The notes beneath the pieces were generated by a model. The model did no database searches and was not told where the DNA came from. It saw nothing but the letters and a program-made list of their open reading frames with translations. Shown here piece by piece: positions 1 through 6,578 of a DNA stretch of 6,578 bases. A program made the translations under genes and the position numbers. This DNA is from an uncultured Coriobacteriaceae bacterium (lineage in GTDB: Bacteria > Actinomycetota > Coriobacteriia > Coriobacteriales > Eggerthellaceae). The first letter of the stretch is position 1; every line of letters starts with the position of its first letter. The stretch covers positions 1 to 6,578 of the forward strand of contig CACXFZ010000220.1 of assembly GCA_902767025.1 (NCBI GenBank), in the 5' to 3' direction.

Positions 1-792
1 CGAAATCAGAATCATGATGGCCGCCGCCGACAGAGCGATAACGGAACTTTCCAGATGCAGCGTGCCATGCAGGAAGAACATCACAGCTACGATGACGATC
101 ATGGCGATGCTCTGCTTGAACATGCGCGTGTTGCGGATGTAATCGGTGGGCTCGAGCTCCATGACCTTCGCCTGCTTGTCGGCAGACACGGCCATCTTGC
201 GCCCGTATTGAATCTTCCAGATAAGGATGGAAACCGCCAGGATCACGATAACCGCCGGCGTGTCCACGGCCACAAAGTCGAAGAAGCTCAAGTTGGCAGC
301 CGAGCCGATCATGATGTTGGGCGGGTCGCCGATCAGGGTGGCCGTACCACCGATGTTCGATGCCATGATCTCGGTGAGGAAGTACGGCACCGGGTTCACT
401 TCGAGCAGGTCGCACACGACGATGGTCATGGGACCGACCAGAAGAACCGTGGTCACGTTGTCGAGCAGAGCCGACAGCACGGCCGTGATGATGACGAACG
501 CAACCATGATGCGCCACGGATTGCCCTTGGCGACCTTGGCGGCTCTAATGGCCGTGTATTCGAACAAACCCGACTGCTTGACCACCGACACGAACAACAT
601 CATGCCCAACAACACGCCGATCGTGTTGAAGTCGATGTGGTGGATACCGGTGTCGAAGGATATGACCCCGGTGATGATAAGGACCATCGCGCCAGCGAGC
701 GCGGCAACGGTACGCTGCACCTTTTCGGATGCAACGAGCGCCATCACCACGACAAACACTACAATCGCGATAATCTGAGGCGTTGTGAACAT
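1..792 (-). CDS. SLC13/ArsB/NhaD-type ion permease, N-terminal part (cut by window edge)
   Basis: A membrane transporter of the ion-transporter superfamily (SLC13/DASS, ArsB, NhaD). Members move anions such as dicarboxylates, citrate or arsenite, or exchange Na+ for H+; the substrate cannot be read from this fragment. I translated the minus strand by hand: 264 codons run without a stop from the ATG at 792-790 to the window edge, so the C-terminal part is missing. Hydrophobic segments lie near residues 5-21, 28-45, 56-71, 93-110, 113-127, 178-194, 228-241 and 249-264. Two conserved-looking motifs mark the family: DNVTTVLLVGP at 111-121 and NIGGTATLIGDPPNIMIGS at 146-164, typical of the re-entrant substrate/ion-binding region. 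A cytoplasmic-looking charged stretch lies at 197-226. AGGAGGG at 803-809 lies 10 nt before the ATG and supports this start. It is transcribed away from the acetyltransferase gene and shows no functional link to it. Family is confident, substrate unknown. Confidence 0.9.
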   Translation of the reverse strand, partial: MFTTPQIIAIVVFVVVMALVASEKVQRTVAALAGAMVLIITGVISFDTGIHHIDFNTIGVLLGMMLFVSVVKQSGLFEYTAIRAAKVAKGNPWRIMVAFVIITAVLSALLDNVTTVLLVGPMTIVVCDLLEVNPVPYFLTEIMASNIGGTATLIGDPPNIMIGSAANLSFFDFVAVDTPAVIVILAVSILIWKIQYGRKMAVSADKQAKVMELEPTDYIRNTRMFKQSIAMIVIVAVMFFLHGTLHLESSVIALSAAAIMILIS

Positions 793-802
793 GACGAACA
801 GG

Positions 803-809
803 CCCTCCT
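803..809 (-). promoter_or_regulatory. Ribosome binding site of the permease gene
   Basis: AGGAGGG on the minus strand, a near-perfect Shine-Dalgarno, 10 nt upstream of the ATG at 792. It decides the start of the permease, for which no other in-frame start is better placed. Confidence 0.75.
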
Positions 810-837
810 ATCTCCCCTCCAGAACAGCAACCCGTAC

Positions 838-868
838 AGTATATCCGAAAAATCACGACTCTCGGCAA
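838..868 (-). promoter_or_regulatory. Candidate sigma70-type promoter for the permease gene
   Basis: On the minus strand a -10-like TATACT (838-843, five of six consensus bases) is preceded by TTGCCG (863-868, four of six) with a 19-bp spacer, longer than the ideal 17. Transcription would begin near 830, leaving a leader of about 40 nt that includes the ribosome binding site. The AT-rich patch around 838-873 stands out in a GC-rich background. The -10 is the stronger part; the -35 is weak. Confidence 0.4.
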
Positions 869-920
869 AATAACCGCCGTGCGATTCCAGCGGTTTCGGC
901 GCATATGGGCGCTGCACCGA

Positions 921-949
921 TGGACGCGAGTGTGCTCAAGCCCTATCAT
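921..949 (+). promoter_or_regulatory. Candidate sigma70-type promoter for the acetyltransferase gene
   Basis: TGGACG (921-926, four of six bases of TTGACA) and TATCAT (944-949, five of six of TATAAT) are separated by exactly 17 bp on the plus strand. Transcription would start near 956, about 80 nt before the chosen GTG start at 1035. If real, it rules out the upstream in-frame starts at 879 and 948. This is a sequence match only. Confidence 0.4.
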
Positions 950-1025
950 GGGCGCTACCCTGCCGGGAGAAGCCAAGCGGGAAACGCAGGCCGCCGAGCC
1001 CCCGCCTGAAGACCGAAGACGAATC

Positions 1026-1029
1026 GAGG
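1026..1029 (+). promoter_or_regulatory. Weak ribosome binding site deciding the GNAT start
   Basis: GAGG lies 5 nt before the GTG at 1035. It is short, but the alternative starts at 879 (GTG) and 948 (ATG) have no better Shine-Dalgarno in front of them, so it favours 1035. Confidence 0.45.
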
Positions 1030-1034
1030 CAACC

Positions 1035-1613
1035 GTGGCGTTGAACTTCATACCCGTCACCAGCGACGAGCAGCTCGAGCAGCTGGCACAGGTGGCATCC
1101 GACATCTGGCACGAATACTGGCCCGCGATCATCGGCGAGGAGCAGACCACCTACATGGTGGAGATGTTCCACGCGCCTGAGCTGCTGCGCCACGAAATCG
1201 AGCACGACAACTACCGCTTCTGGTTTCTGGAAGACCAGGAAGGCACCCTGGTGGGCTACACCGGCGCGGCGGTGGAGGAGCTCACCGGCGACAACGAGCA
1301 CGACCGGGCGATCACGCACAGCGTCAAAGTCAATCAGCTGTGGCCCAAACGCCTGTTCATCAGCAAGATCTACCTGTATGCGCGCGAGCGCGGCAAGCAC
1401 TACGCGAGCAGGGTGATCGACTTCTACGAGGACCTGTGCCGCGCCGAAGGGCTGCCGGCGATGTACTTGACGGTCAACCGCGGCAACGAGCTCGCGCTGC
1501 GTGCGTACGCGGGCCGCGGGTTTTCGGTCGTGGACGAAATGGACAACGACATCGGCGAGGGCTACGTGATGAACGACTTCGCCATGGCCAAGGAAGTCAC
1601 ACTCGCCGGATAG
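1035..1613 (+). CDS. GNAT-family N-acetyltransferase
   Basis: A 192-residue cytosolic enzyme predicted to transfer an acetyl group from acetyl-CoA to an amine; the acceptor (small molecule or protein N-terminus) is unknown. The fold is recognisable: an N-terminal helix region (residues 10-58), strands around FWFLEDQEGTLVGYTGAAV (62-80), the acetyl-CoA-binding strand-loop-helix LFISKIYLYARERGKHYASRVIDFYE (107-132) and the C-terminal motif with N148 and the NELALRAYAGRGF segment (151-163), where GNAT proteins typically carry N..A...Y...GF. The pyrophosphate loop reads RERGKH, matching R-x-x-G at 117-120 but with His where Gly/Ala is usual. The frame is open back to a GTG at 879, but residues encoded before 1035 are Arg-rich and unlike a GNAT N-terminus, so I start at GTG 1035 behind GAGG. 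The gene stands alone on the plus strand, divergent from the permease and convergent with dxs. Family is confident, exact start less so. Confidence 0.85.
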   Translation: MALNFIPVTSDEQLEQLAQVASDIWHEYWPAIIGEEQTTYMVEMFHAPELLRHEIEHDNYRFWFLEDQEGTLVGYTGAAVEELTGDNEHDRAITHSVKVNQLWPKRLFISKIYLYARERGKHYASRVIDFYEDLCRAEGLPAMYLTVNRGNELALRAYAGRGFSVVDEMDNDIGEGYVMNDFAMAKEVTLAG

Positions 1614-1616
1614 GCG

Positions 1617-3512
1617 CTAGCCCTCGAACAGCCCCGTCTGCCGGATGGATGCGGCGATGGATGCACCGTCCAGACCCAGGCGCTCGAAGAGCTGCGGCAC
1701 CTTGCCGTGCTCGACGAAATGATCCGGGATGCCCAGCACCAGCGAGGGCACGGTTTCCCCCATGTGCGAAAGCTCCGCCAGAATCGCCTGGCCCACGCCC
1801 CCTTCGGTCACGCCCTCTTCGACCGTCACCACGAGCTTGGTGGCAGCAGCGTCGCGAATCGCCTGCGTGTCCAGCGGCTTGGCCCAGCGCATGTCGACCA
1901 CGCGGGCCTGGATGCCCTGCTCCTGCAGGATGCGCGCGGCTTCGAGTGCCTGGTGCACCATGCGCCCGAATGCCAGGATGGCCACGTCGTCGCCTTCGCG
2001 GCGCACCGCCGACTTGCCTTCCTCGAACACGACGGGATCGCTGGGAACCTCGGCTCCTTCGGCTTCGCCGCGCGGGTAGCGCACGGCCACAGGGCCTTCC
2101 AGGGACAGGGCGGTATGCAGGGCATGCACGAGCTCGGCCTCGTCGGAGGGGATGAGCACGCGCATGTTGGGGACCATGCGCAGGTAGACGATGTCGAACG
2201 CGCCGTTGTGCGTGGCGCCATCGTCGCCGACCAGTCCGCCGCGGTCGACGGCGAAGACCACGTTGCGCTTGGGCAGGGCCACGTCGATCACGATCTGGTC
2301 GAGCGCCCGCTGCAGGAAGGTGGAGTAGATGGCCACCACCGGCTTGGCGCCCCCGGCGGCCAGCCCCGATGCGTAGGCGACGGCATGCTCTTCGGTGATG
2401 CCCGTGTCCACGAAACGCTGGGGGAACCGCTCGGCGAAACTCGCCAAGCCCACGCCGTCTTTCATCGCAGCCGTGATGGCGATGATGGAGTGGTCGTTTG
2501 CGGCTTCGGCTCCCAATGCGGCTCCGAACACGCTGGTGTACGTGGGGTTGCCCGAGCACTTCTTCGCAGGCATGCCGCTTTCGATGTCGAAGGGCCCCAC
2601 GCCATGGAAGAGCTCGGGGTTGTCCTGCGCCGGAGCGTACCCTTCGCCCTTGCGCGTCACCACATGCACGAGCACCGGCCCGTTGGAGCGCAGGCACAGC
2701 GCGAAGGTCTCGCGCAGGGCGGCGATGTCGTGGCCGTCGATGGGGGCCGTGCACGTGATGCCCAGCTGCTCGAAGATCATCGAATGGGGCACGACGAAGT
2801 GCTTCATCGAGTCCTTCATGTTGCGCCCGAAGTCCACGAGCTTCTGACCCGCAAGGCCCGAGCCCGCCATCACGTCTTGCAGCGTGTCGCGCGCCGTGCG
2901 GTAGTTCGTGGTCGCGCGCAGGCGTCCCAGATGGCGCACGAGCGCACCCACCGGCCGCGAGATCGACATCTCGTTGTCGTTGAGCACGATCAGCATCGGG
3001 ATCTGTTCCTGGCCGATGTGGTTGAGCGCCTCGAAGGCCATGCCGCCGCCCAGGGCCGCATCGCCGATGACCGCCGCCACGCGTTTGCGCGAGCCGGACA
3101 CCGCACGCGCAGACGCCAGCCCCATCGCCACCGACAGGCTGTCGGACGCGTGGCCTGAATAGTGTGCGTCGTAGATGCTTTCGCCAGACGACGTGAAGCC
3201 GGAAATGCCGTCGAGCTGGCGCAGCGTGGAAAACGCCTTGCGCCGGCCCGTGATCATCTTGTGCGCATACGCCTGATGCCCCACGTCGAAGACGATGCTG
3301 TCCTCGGGGCAGTCCATCACCGAATGCAGGGCGACGATCAACTCGACCGCGCCCAGGCTGGACGCCAAATGCCCGCCCGTGCGGGACGTGACGTCTATCA
3401 TCTCGGCACGGATCTCGTCGCACAGGATCTGAAGCTGCTCGTCGTCGAGCACCCTCAGGTCCGCTGGACTTTCGATCATGTCGAGTATGCGCCCTTTGTC
3501 AGTCATGCTCAC
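1617..3512 (-). CDS. dxs: 1-deoxy-D-xylulose-5-phosphate synthase (DXS)
   Basis: Thiamine-diphosphate enzyme that condenses pyruvate and glyceraldehyde 3-phosphate to 1-deoxy-D-xylulose 5-phosphate, the first step of the MEP isoprenoid pathway; DXP also feeds thiamine and pyridoxal synthesis. At 631 residues it has the usual length. N-terminal TPP domain: GGHLASSLG (46-54, H48 equivalent to E. coli H49), the Mg-TPP motif from 150 to NDN at 178-180, and EMSIS. Middle domain: ITEEHAV (372-378; E374 corresponds to catalytic E370 of E. coli), YSTFLQRALDQ (396-406), DRGGLVGDDGATH (423-435). C-terminal transketolase-like domain with VRYPRG (477-482). Oddities: GDA (150-152) replaces the usual GDG, DRGG replaces DRAG, and QRALDQ has Leu where E. 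coli has Tyr. Start chosen is GTG 3512, with AAGGGA 8 nt upstream; ATG 3506, two codons in, is the alternative. It is last in the accB-dxs run, 52 nt after xseB. Confidence 0.97.
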   Translation of the reverse strand: MSMTDKGRILDMIESPADLRVLDDEQLQILCDEIRAEMIDVTSRTGGHLASSLGAVELIVALHSVMDCPEDSIVFDVGHQAYAHKMITGRRKAFSTLRQLDGISGFTSSGESIYDAHYSGHASDSLSVAMGLASARAVSGSRKRVAAVIGDAALGGGMAFEALNHIGQEQIPMLIVLNDNEMSISRPVGALVRHLGRLRATTNYRTARDTLQDVMAGSGLAGQKLVDFGRNMKDSMKHFVVPHSMIFEQLGITCTAPIDGHDIAALRETFALCLRSNGPVLVHVVTRKGEGYAPAQDNPELFHGVGPFDIESGMPAKKCSGNPTYTSVFGAALGAEAANDHSIIAITAAMKDGVGLASFAERFPQRFVDTGITEEHAVAYASGLAAGGAKPVVAIYSTFLQRALDQIVIDVALPKRNVVFAVDRGGLVGDDGATHNGAFDIVYLRMVPNMRVLIPSDEAELVHALHTALSLEGPVAVRYPRGEAEGAEVPSDPVVFEEGKSAVRREGDDVAILAFGRMVHQALEAARILQEQGIQARVVDMRWAKPLDTQAIRDAAATKLVVTVEEGVTEGGVGQAILAELSHMGETVPSLVLGIPDHFVEHGKVPQLFERLGLDGASIAASIRQTGLFEG

Positions 3513-3520
3513 CCGGTAAA

Positions 3521-3526
3521 TCCCTT
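3521..3526 (-). promoter_or_regulatory. Ribosome binding site of dxs
   Basis: AAGGGA on the minus strand, 8 nt before the GTG at 3512, favours GTG over the ATG two codons downstream. A second partial match, GGGTGA, overlaps the GTG and lies only 2 nt from the ATG, too close for ideal spacing. The 52-nt gap holding this site (3513-3564) shows no convincing promoter or terminator. Confidence 0.55.
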
Positions 3527-3564
3527 GCGCTTGCCGCCAACCCCTTGATGGCTTGCCTCTGTCC

Positions 3565-3963
3565 CTAGTCTAGCGCGTCTTCGCTCTCCAAGGCGGGAGC
3601 CTGGCCGAATGCGGGCGCGACTGGTTCTTCGGAACCGTCGGACGCCGGTGCATCTGCAATCTCCTGCGCTTCGGCTGCGCCCGTCCCCTCGGGGGGTGCG
3701 GCATCGGCCGTGGCGGCCTGGGCCGAGAATTCCTGCTCGGCAAGCTCCTCTGCCTGCTGCTGTTGCATCTCGCGCTCTTCGGCCTGGGCGTCGCGGGCGG
3801 CCAGGTCCTCTTCCATCATCGAGGACGCCTGCATGCCCAGCGCCACCGCCTCTTCGAACAGGTCGAGGGCGTTGTCCAGGTCGATCTGGTCGTCGGCCAC
3901 CGCCTCGACGATCTCCTTGAGGCGGTTGTTCACGTCTTCGTATGTCGGATTCTGCTCGTCCAT
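3565..3963 (-). CDS. xseB: Exodeoxyribonuclease VII small subunit, with long acidic C-terminal extension
   Basis: XseB partners with the catalytic XseA to form exonuclease VII, which degrades single-stranded DNA in repair. Here 132 residues are encoded, against about 70-85 in most bacteria. Residues 6-58 (TYEDVNNRLKEIVEAV to DLFEEAVALGMQASSMMEEDL) match the XseB helical hairpin: the 'RLKEIVE' first helix, an acidic turn, then 'LDLFEEAVAL'. The remaining half is not part of the family core: a charged Glu/Gln helix with QQQQ at 67-70, then an Ala/Pro/Glu-rich, acidic and probably disordered tail to residue 132. The frame is open upstream to 4167, but that part is Arg/Thr-rich and lies over nusB, so I start at ATG 3963. 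The AAGGAGA at 3976-3982 is 12 nt away, longer than ideal. nusB ends 31 nt upstream and no xseA is adjacent, which is unusual. Core identity is good; function of the tail is unknown. Confidence 0.88.
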   Translation of the reverse strand: MDEQNPTYEDVNNRLKEIVEAVADDQIDLDNALDLFEEAVALGMQASSMMEEDLAARDAQAEEREMQQQQAEELAEQEFSAQAATADAAPPEGTGAAEAQEIADAPASDGSEEPVAPAFGQAPALESEDALD

Positions 3964-3975
3964 CGTAAACCGTGG

Positions 3976-3982
3976 TCTCCTT
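3976..3982 (-). promoter_or_regulatory. Shine-Dalgarno of xseB, long spacing
   Basis: AAGGAGA on the minus strand in the 31-nt nusB-xseB gap. Its 12-nt distance to the ATG at 3963 is longer than usual, so initiation may be weak, but no better in-frame start lies closer. Confidence 0.5.
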
Positions 3983-3994
3983 CGTCTGGCTGGT

Positions 3995-4510
3995 CTAGTC
4001 GCAGGACTCGCCGTCGGGCTGCCCGTCGGAGTCATCGGACTCGTCGGCACCGTCGCCATCGGCCACATCGTCGTCCTGCACGTCGTCCAACTCGCCGTCC
4101 GCGTACATGCGCGCCAAGCGTCCCAGCACGCCGTTGACGAACCGGGCCGACTCGTCCTCGCCGCCATATGCCTTGGCGAGCTCCACCGCCTCGTTGATGC
4201 ACACCGACACGGGAACCTCGTCCTGGTAGAGCAGCTCGTAGCTGGCGATCTGCAGGATGGCGTGGTCCACCAGCGGCATGCGCTCGACCGACCAGTTCTG
4301 CGAGACGCTGGCCAGCTTGTCGTCGATGTCCTGCTCGTTGCACAGGATGCCGTCGACCAACGTGCATGCGTACTCCGGCAGCTTCCCTTCGTCGGGCAAC
4401 TGCACCTGCTCGAGCTCGCTGGACCTCAGGCGGTCTTCGCCGAACCTGCTCATGTACAGGGTCAGCAGCGCCATCCGCCGCCCTTGCGTGCGTTCGTGCC
4501 GCTTTGCCAC
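3995..4510 (-). CDS. nusB: Transcription antitermination factor NusB, with acidic tail
   Basis: NusB binds boxA RNA with NusE (ribosomal protein S10) and helps RNA polymerase read through rRNA operons. The 171-residue product has the all-helical NusB domain: RRMALLTLYM at 11-20, VERMPLVDHAILQIASYELLY at 75-95, and the family hallmark INEAVELAKAYGG followed by SARFVNGVLGRLA (105-133). The start is GTG 4510, with AAGGAAG 8 nt upstream; the frame is open back to 4783 but that region is the shadow of yqhY. NusB proteins are usually about 130-150 residues; here residues 138-171 add a tail dominated by Asp, Glu, Gly and Ser with many Asp residues, which looks disordered. It sits between yqhY (13 nt) and xseB (31 nt), the same neighbourhood as in Bacillus. 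Core identity is firm; the tail's role is unknown. Confidence 0.96.
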   Translation of the reverse strand: MAKRHERTQGRRMALLTLYMSRFGEDRLRSSELEQVQLPDEGKLPEYACTLVDGILCNEQDIDDKLASVSQNWSVERMPLVDHAILQIASYELLYQDEVPVSVCINEAVELAKAYGGEDESARFVNGVLGRLARMYADGELDDVQDDDVADGDGADESDDSDGQPDGESCD

Positions 4511-4518
4511 TGCGGAGT

Positions 4519-4525
4519 CTTCCTT
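4519..4525 (-). promoter_or_regulatory. Ribosome binding site of nusB overlapping the yqhY stop
   Basis: AAGGAAG lies 8 nt before the nusB GTG and shares two bases with the yqhY TAA (4524-4526), reading TAAGGAAG. This fixes the nusB start and suggests that ribosomes finishing yqhY help start nusB. Confidence 0.7.
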
Positions 4526-4868
4526 AATTGAACTGGATGCCGTCGATGTAGACGTCCACGCGCTCGACGGGCACGCCCACCTGGGTGCGCACGGCGTCGG
4601 CCACCGCAGCGCGCACGGCGTCGGCCACCGTGGGAAGCACGCGGCCGAACTGCACGTCGATGTGCACGTCCACCAGCAGGCCCTCTTCGCCGACCTGGAC
4701 TTCGATCCCCTGCCAAGACGGCTTGCTGGCGATGGTCGCCAGAAGCGCGCTCGCAACGGACGTGTCGCCCAGGCTGACCACACCTTCGACGTCCTTGACG
4801 GCGATGGCCACGATGGTCTCGACGACCCCTTCGGCCAGCTCCATGCCGGCGATGCTCAACTCTGCCAT
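4524..4868 (-). CDS. yqhY: Asp23/Gls24 (DUF322) family protein, YqhY-like
   Basis: A small cytosolic protein of 114 residues in the Asp23/Gls24 (DUF322) family. No enzymatic activity is known for the family. In Bacillus subtilis, YqhY is encoded between accC and nusB, exactly as here, and its loss has been linked to mutations in acetyl-CoA carboxylase genes, so a role in tuning that enzyme is the best guess. Visible family features are GVVETIVAIAVKDVEGVVSLG (14-34), the strand-rich GIEVQVGEEGLLVDVHIDVQFG (54-75), an amphipathic helix (79-96) and the closing VERVDVYIDGIQF (101-113). That helix contains a near-perfect duplication, VADAVRAA then VADAVRTQ, matching a 20-bp DNA direct repeat. Start ATG 4868 lies 4 nt after the accC stop, with GGGAGAG (4876-4882) 7 nt upstream inside the accC end, implying coupled translation. 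The frame extends upstream to 5003, but that part only shadows accC. Confidence 0.93.
   Translation of the reverse strand: MAELSIAGMELAEGVVETIVAIAVKDVEGVVSLGDTSVASALLATIASKPSWQGIEVQVGEEGLLVDVHIDVQFGRVLPTVADAVRAAVADAVRTQVGVPVERVDVYIDGIQFN
4587..4630 (-). repeat. 20-bp perfect direct repeat within yqhY
   Basis: The same 20 bases (GCGCACGGCGTCGGCCACCG on the plus strand) occur at 4587-4606 and 4611-4630, 24 bp apart start to start. The period is 8 codons, so the copies encode two consecutive VADAVR units in frame. It looks like an in-frame tandem duplication in a helix-coding stretch. Confidence 0.9.
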
Positions 4869-4872
4869 ATGG

Positions 4873-6219
<1,347 letters not shown>

Positions 6220-6220
6220 G

Positions 6221-6578
6221 TTATGCGCTCTCCGGTCCTTCGGTTCCCACGGTCGCGGGCTCGATGTAGAACAGCGGCGTGCCGAACTCCACCGGCGTGG
6301 CGTCTTCCAGGCAGACCTCGCGGATCGTGCCCAGCTCGGGCGCGGGAATCTCGTTCATCAGCTTCATCGCCTCGACGATGCACAGCGTCTGGTTCGCCGT
6401 GACCTCATCGCCTTCCTTGACGAAGGGCGGCTCGCCGGGTGCGGGCGAGGTGTAGAAGGTGCCCACCATCGGCGAGGTCACCTCGATCCAATGGGACGGA
6501 TGGGTGGAAGCGCTCGCAGCGGGCGCGGCGGCAGGGGCGGCCGCGGCGGCAACGGCAGGGGCCGCATCGATGGTGGGA
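6221..6578 (-). CDS. accB: Acetyl-CoA carboxylase biotin carboxyl carrier protein, C-terminal part (5' end outside window)
   Basis: AccB carries the biotin that AccC carboxylates and the carboxyltransferase discharges. The last 118 codons are present; the start lies beyond 6578. Visible residues 2-24 form an Ala/Pro-rich flexible linker, typical of AccB between its N-terminal region and the biotinyl domain. The domain itself runs from about residue 31 (IEVTSPMVGTFYTSPAPGEPPFVKEGDEV) to FGTPLFYIEP near 106. The biotin-accepting lysine is in EAMKLMNE, visible residue 72 (codon 6362-6364); both flanking Met are present. The PxxGEPPFVKEGD loop ('thumb' region) resembles E. coli-type AccB rather than free-standing biotinyl proteins of decarboxylases. 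It ends one base before accC, and the accC ribosome binding site lies in its final codons. The GTG at 6481 is internal, not a start. Operon promoter must be upstream, outside the window. Confidence 0.95.
   Translation of the reverse strand, partial: PTIDAAPAVAAAAAPAAAPAASASTHPSHWIEVTSPMVGTFYTSPAPGEPPFVKEGDEVTANQTLCIVEAMKLMNEIPAPELGTIREVCLEDATPVEFGTPLFYIEPATVGTEGPESA
6228..6233 (-). promoter_or_regulatory. Ribosome binding site of accC inside the accB end
   Basis: GGAGAG lies 8 nt before the accC ATG, within the last codons of accB. With the 1-nt intergenic gap this gives tight translational coupling, fitting the fixed stoichiometry of carrier and carboxylase. Confidence 0.75.

Noticed and set aside
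55..873. A 272-codon plus-strand open frame opposite the permease gene
   Set aside because: The product is His/Asp/Arg-rich with no recognisable domain, while the minus strand gives a membrane protein with clear SLC13/ArsB motifs.
965..1002. Inverted repeat CCTGC...GCAGG in the acetyltransferase leader
   Set aside because: A 5-bp stem with a loop of about 22 nt is expected by chance in GC-rich DNA and matches no riboswitch I recognise.
879..1034. N-terminal extension of the acetyltransferase to GTG 879 or ATG 948
   Set aside because: The added residues are Arg-rich and unlike a GNAT N-terminus, neither start has a Shine-Dalgarno, and a candidate promoter at 921-949 would lie inside the extension.
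1611..1625. Possible hairpin GGC-GCTA-GCC as a shared bidirectional terminator of dxs and the acetyltransferase
   Set aside because: The stem is only 3 bp with no T-run on either strand; too weak to call.
1707..3158. A 483-codon plus-strand open frame and an overlapping 608-codon minus-strand frame (1597-3423) over dxs
   Set aside because: dxs shows full conserved motifs in its own frame; the others are low-complexity His/Arg-rich shadows.
3964..4167. Upstream extension of xseB over nusB
   Set aside because: The extra 68 residues are Arg/Thr/Ser-rich out-of-frame nusB sequence; the XseB match begins just after the ATG at 3963.
4511..4783. Upstream extension of nusB over yqhY
   Set aside because: The sequence before GTG 4510 is Trp/Arg/Ser-rich shadow of yqhY, and a good Shine-Dalgarno sits 8 nt before the GTG.
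6482..6578. GC-rich repetitive stretch at the right edge as a possible repeat element
   Set aside because: In the accB frame it encodes the Ala/Pro linker typical of biotin carrier proteins, which explains the composition.

Overview
The window is GC-rich bacterial DNA with dense, mostly minus-strand genes and several GTG starts. Gene content and protein style suggest a high-GC Gram-positive, most likely a Coriobacteriia/Eggerthellaceae-type actinobacterium. That assignment is inferred from protein style and gene order; there is no rRNA or other marker here to prove it.

Right-hand two thirds (6578 down to 1617, all minus strand): a housekeeping operon-like run, in order of transcription accB (5' end outside the window) - accC - yqhY (Asp23/Gls24 family) - nusB - xseB - dxs. 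Junctions are tight at first (1, 4 and 13 nt) and then loosen (31 and 52 nt). Shine-Dalgarno sequences sit inside or across the preceding stop in the first three junctions, which points to translational coupling. AccB and AccC are the biotin carrier and biotin carboxylase of acetyl-CoA carboxylase, which makes malonyl-CoA for fatty acids. YqhY is a small protein often found beside accBC. NusB is an rRNA antitermination factor, XseB the small subunit of exonuclease VII, and DXS the first enzyme of the MEP isoprenoid pathway. The order matches the Bacillus subtilis accB-accC-yqhY-nusB-folD-xseA-xseB-ispA-dxs cluster, but folD, xseA and ispA are missing.

Middle (1035-1613, plus strand): a GNAT-family N-acetyltransferase that converges on dxs, with only 3 bp between the two stop codons and no visible terminator.

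Left end (792 to beyond 1, minus strand): the N-terminal 264 residues of an SLC13/ArsB/NhaD-type ion permease, cut by the window edge. It diverges from the acetyltransferase gene; candidate promoters for both directions lie in the 242-bp gap (793-1034).

I found no tRNA, rRNA, CRISPR array, insertion sequence or phage gene, and no convincing novel multi-gene system. The points most worth checking are the xseB gene without an adjacent xseA, the unusual acidic tails on XseB and NusB, and the altered GDG motif (GDA) in DXS.
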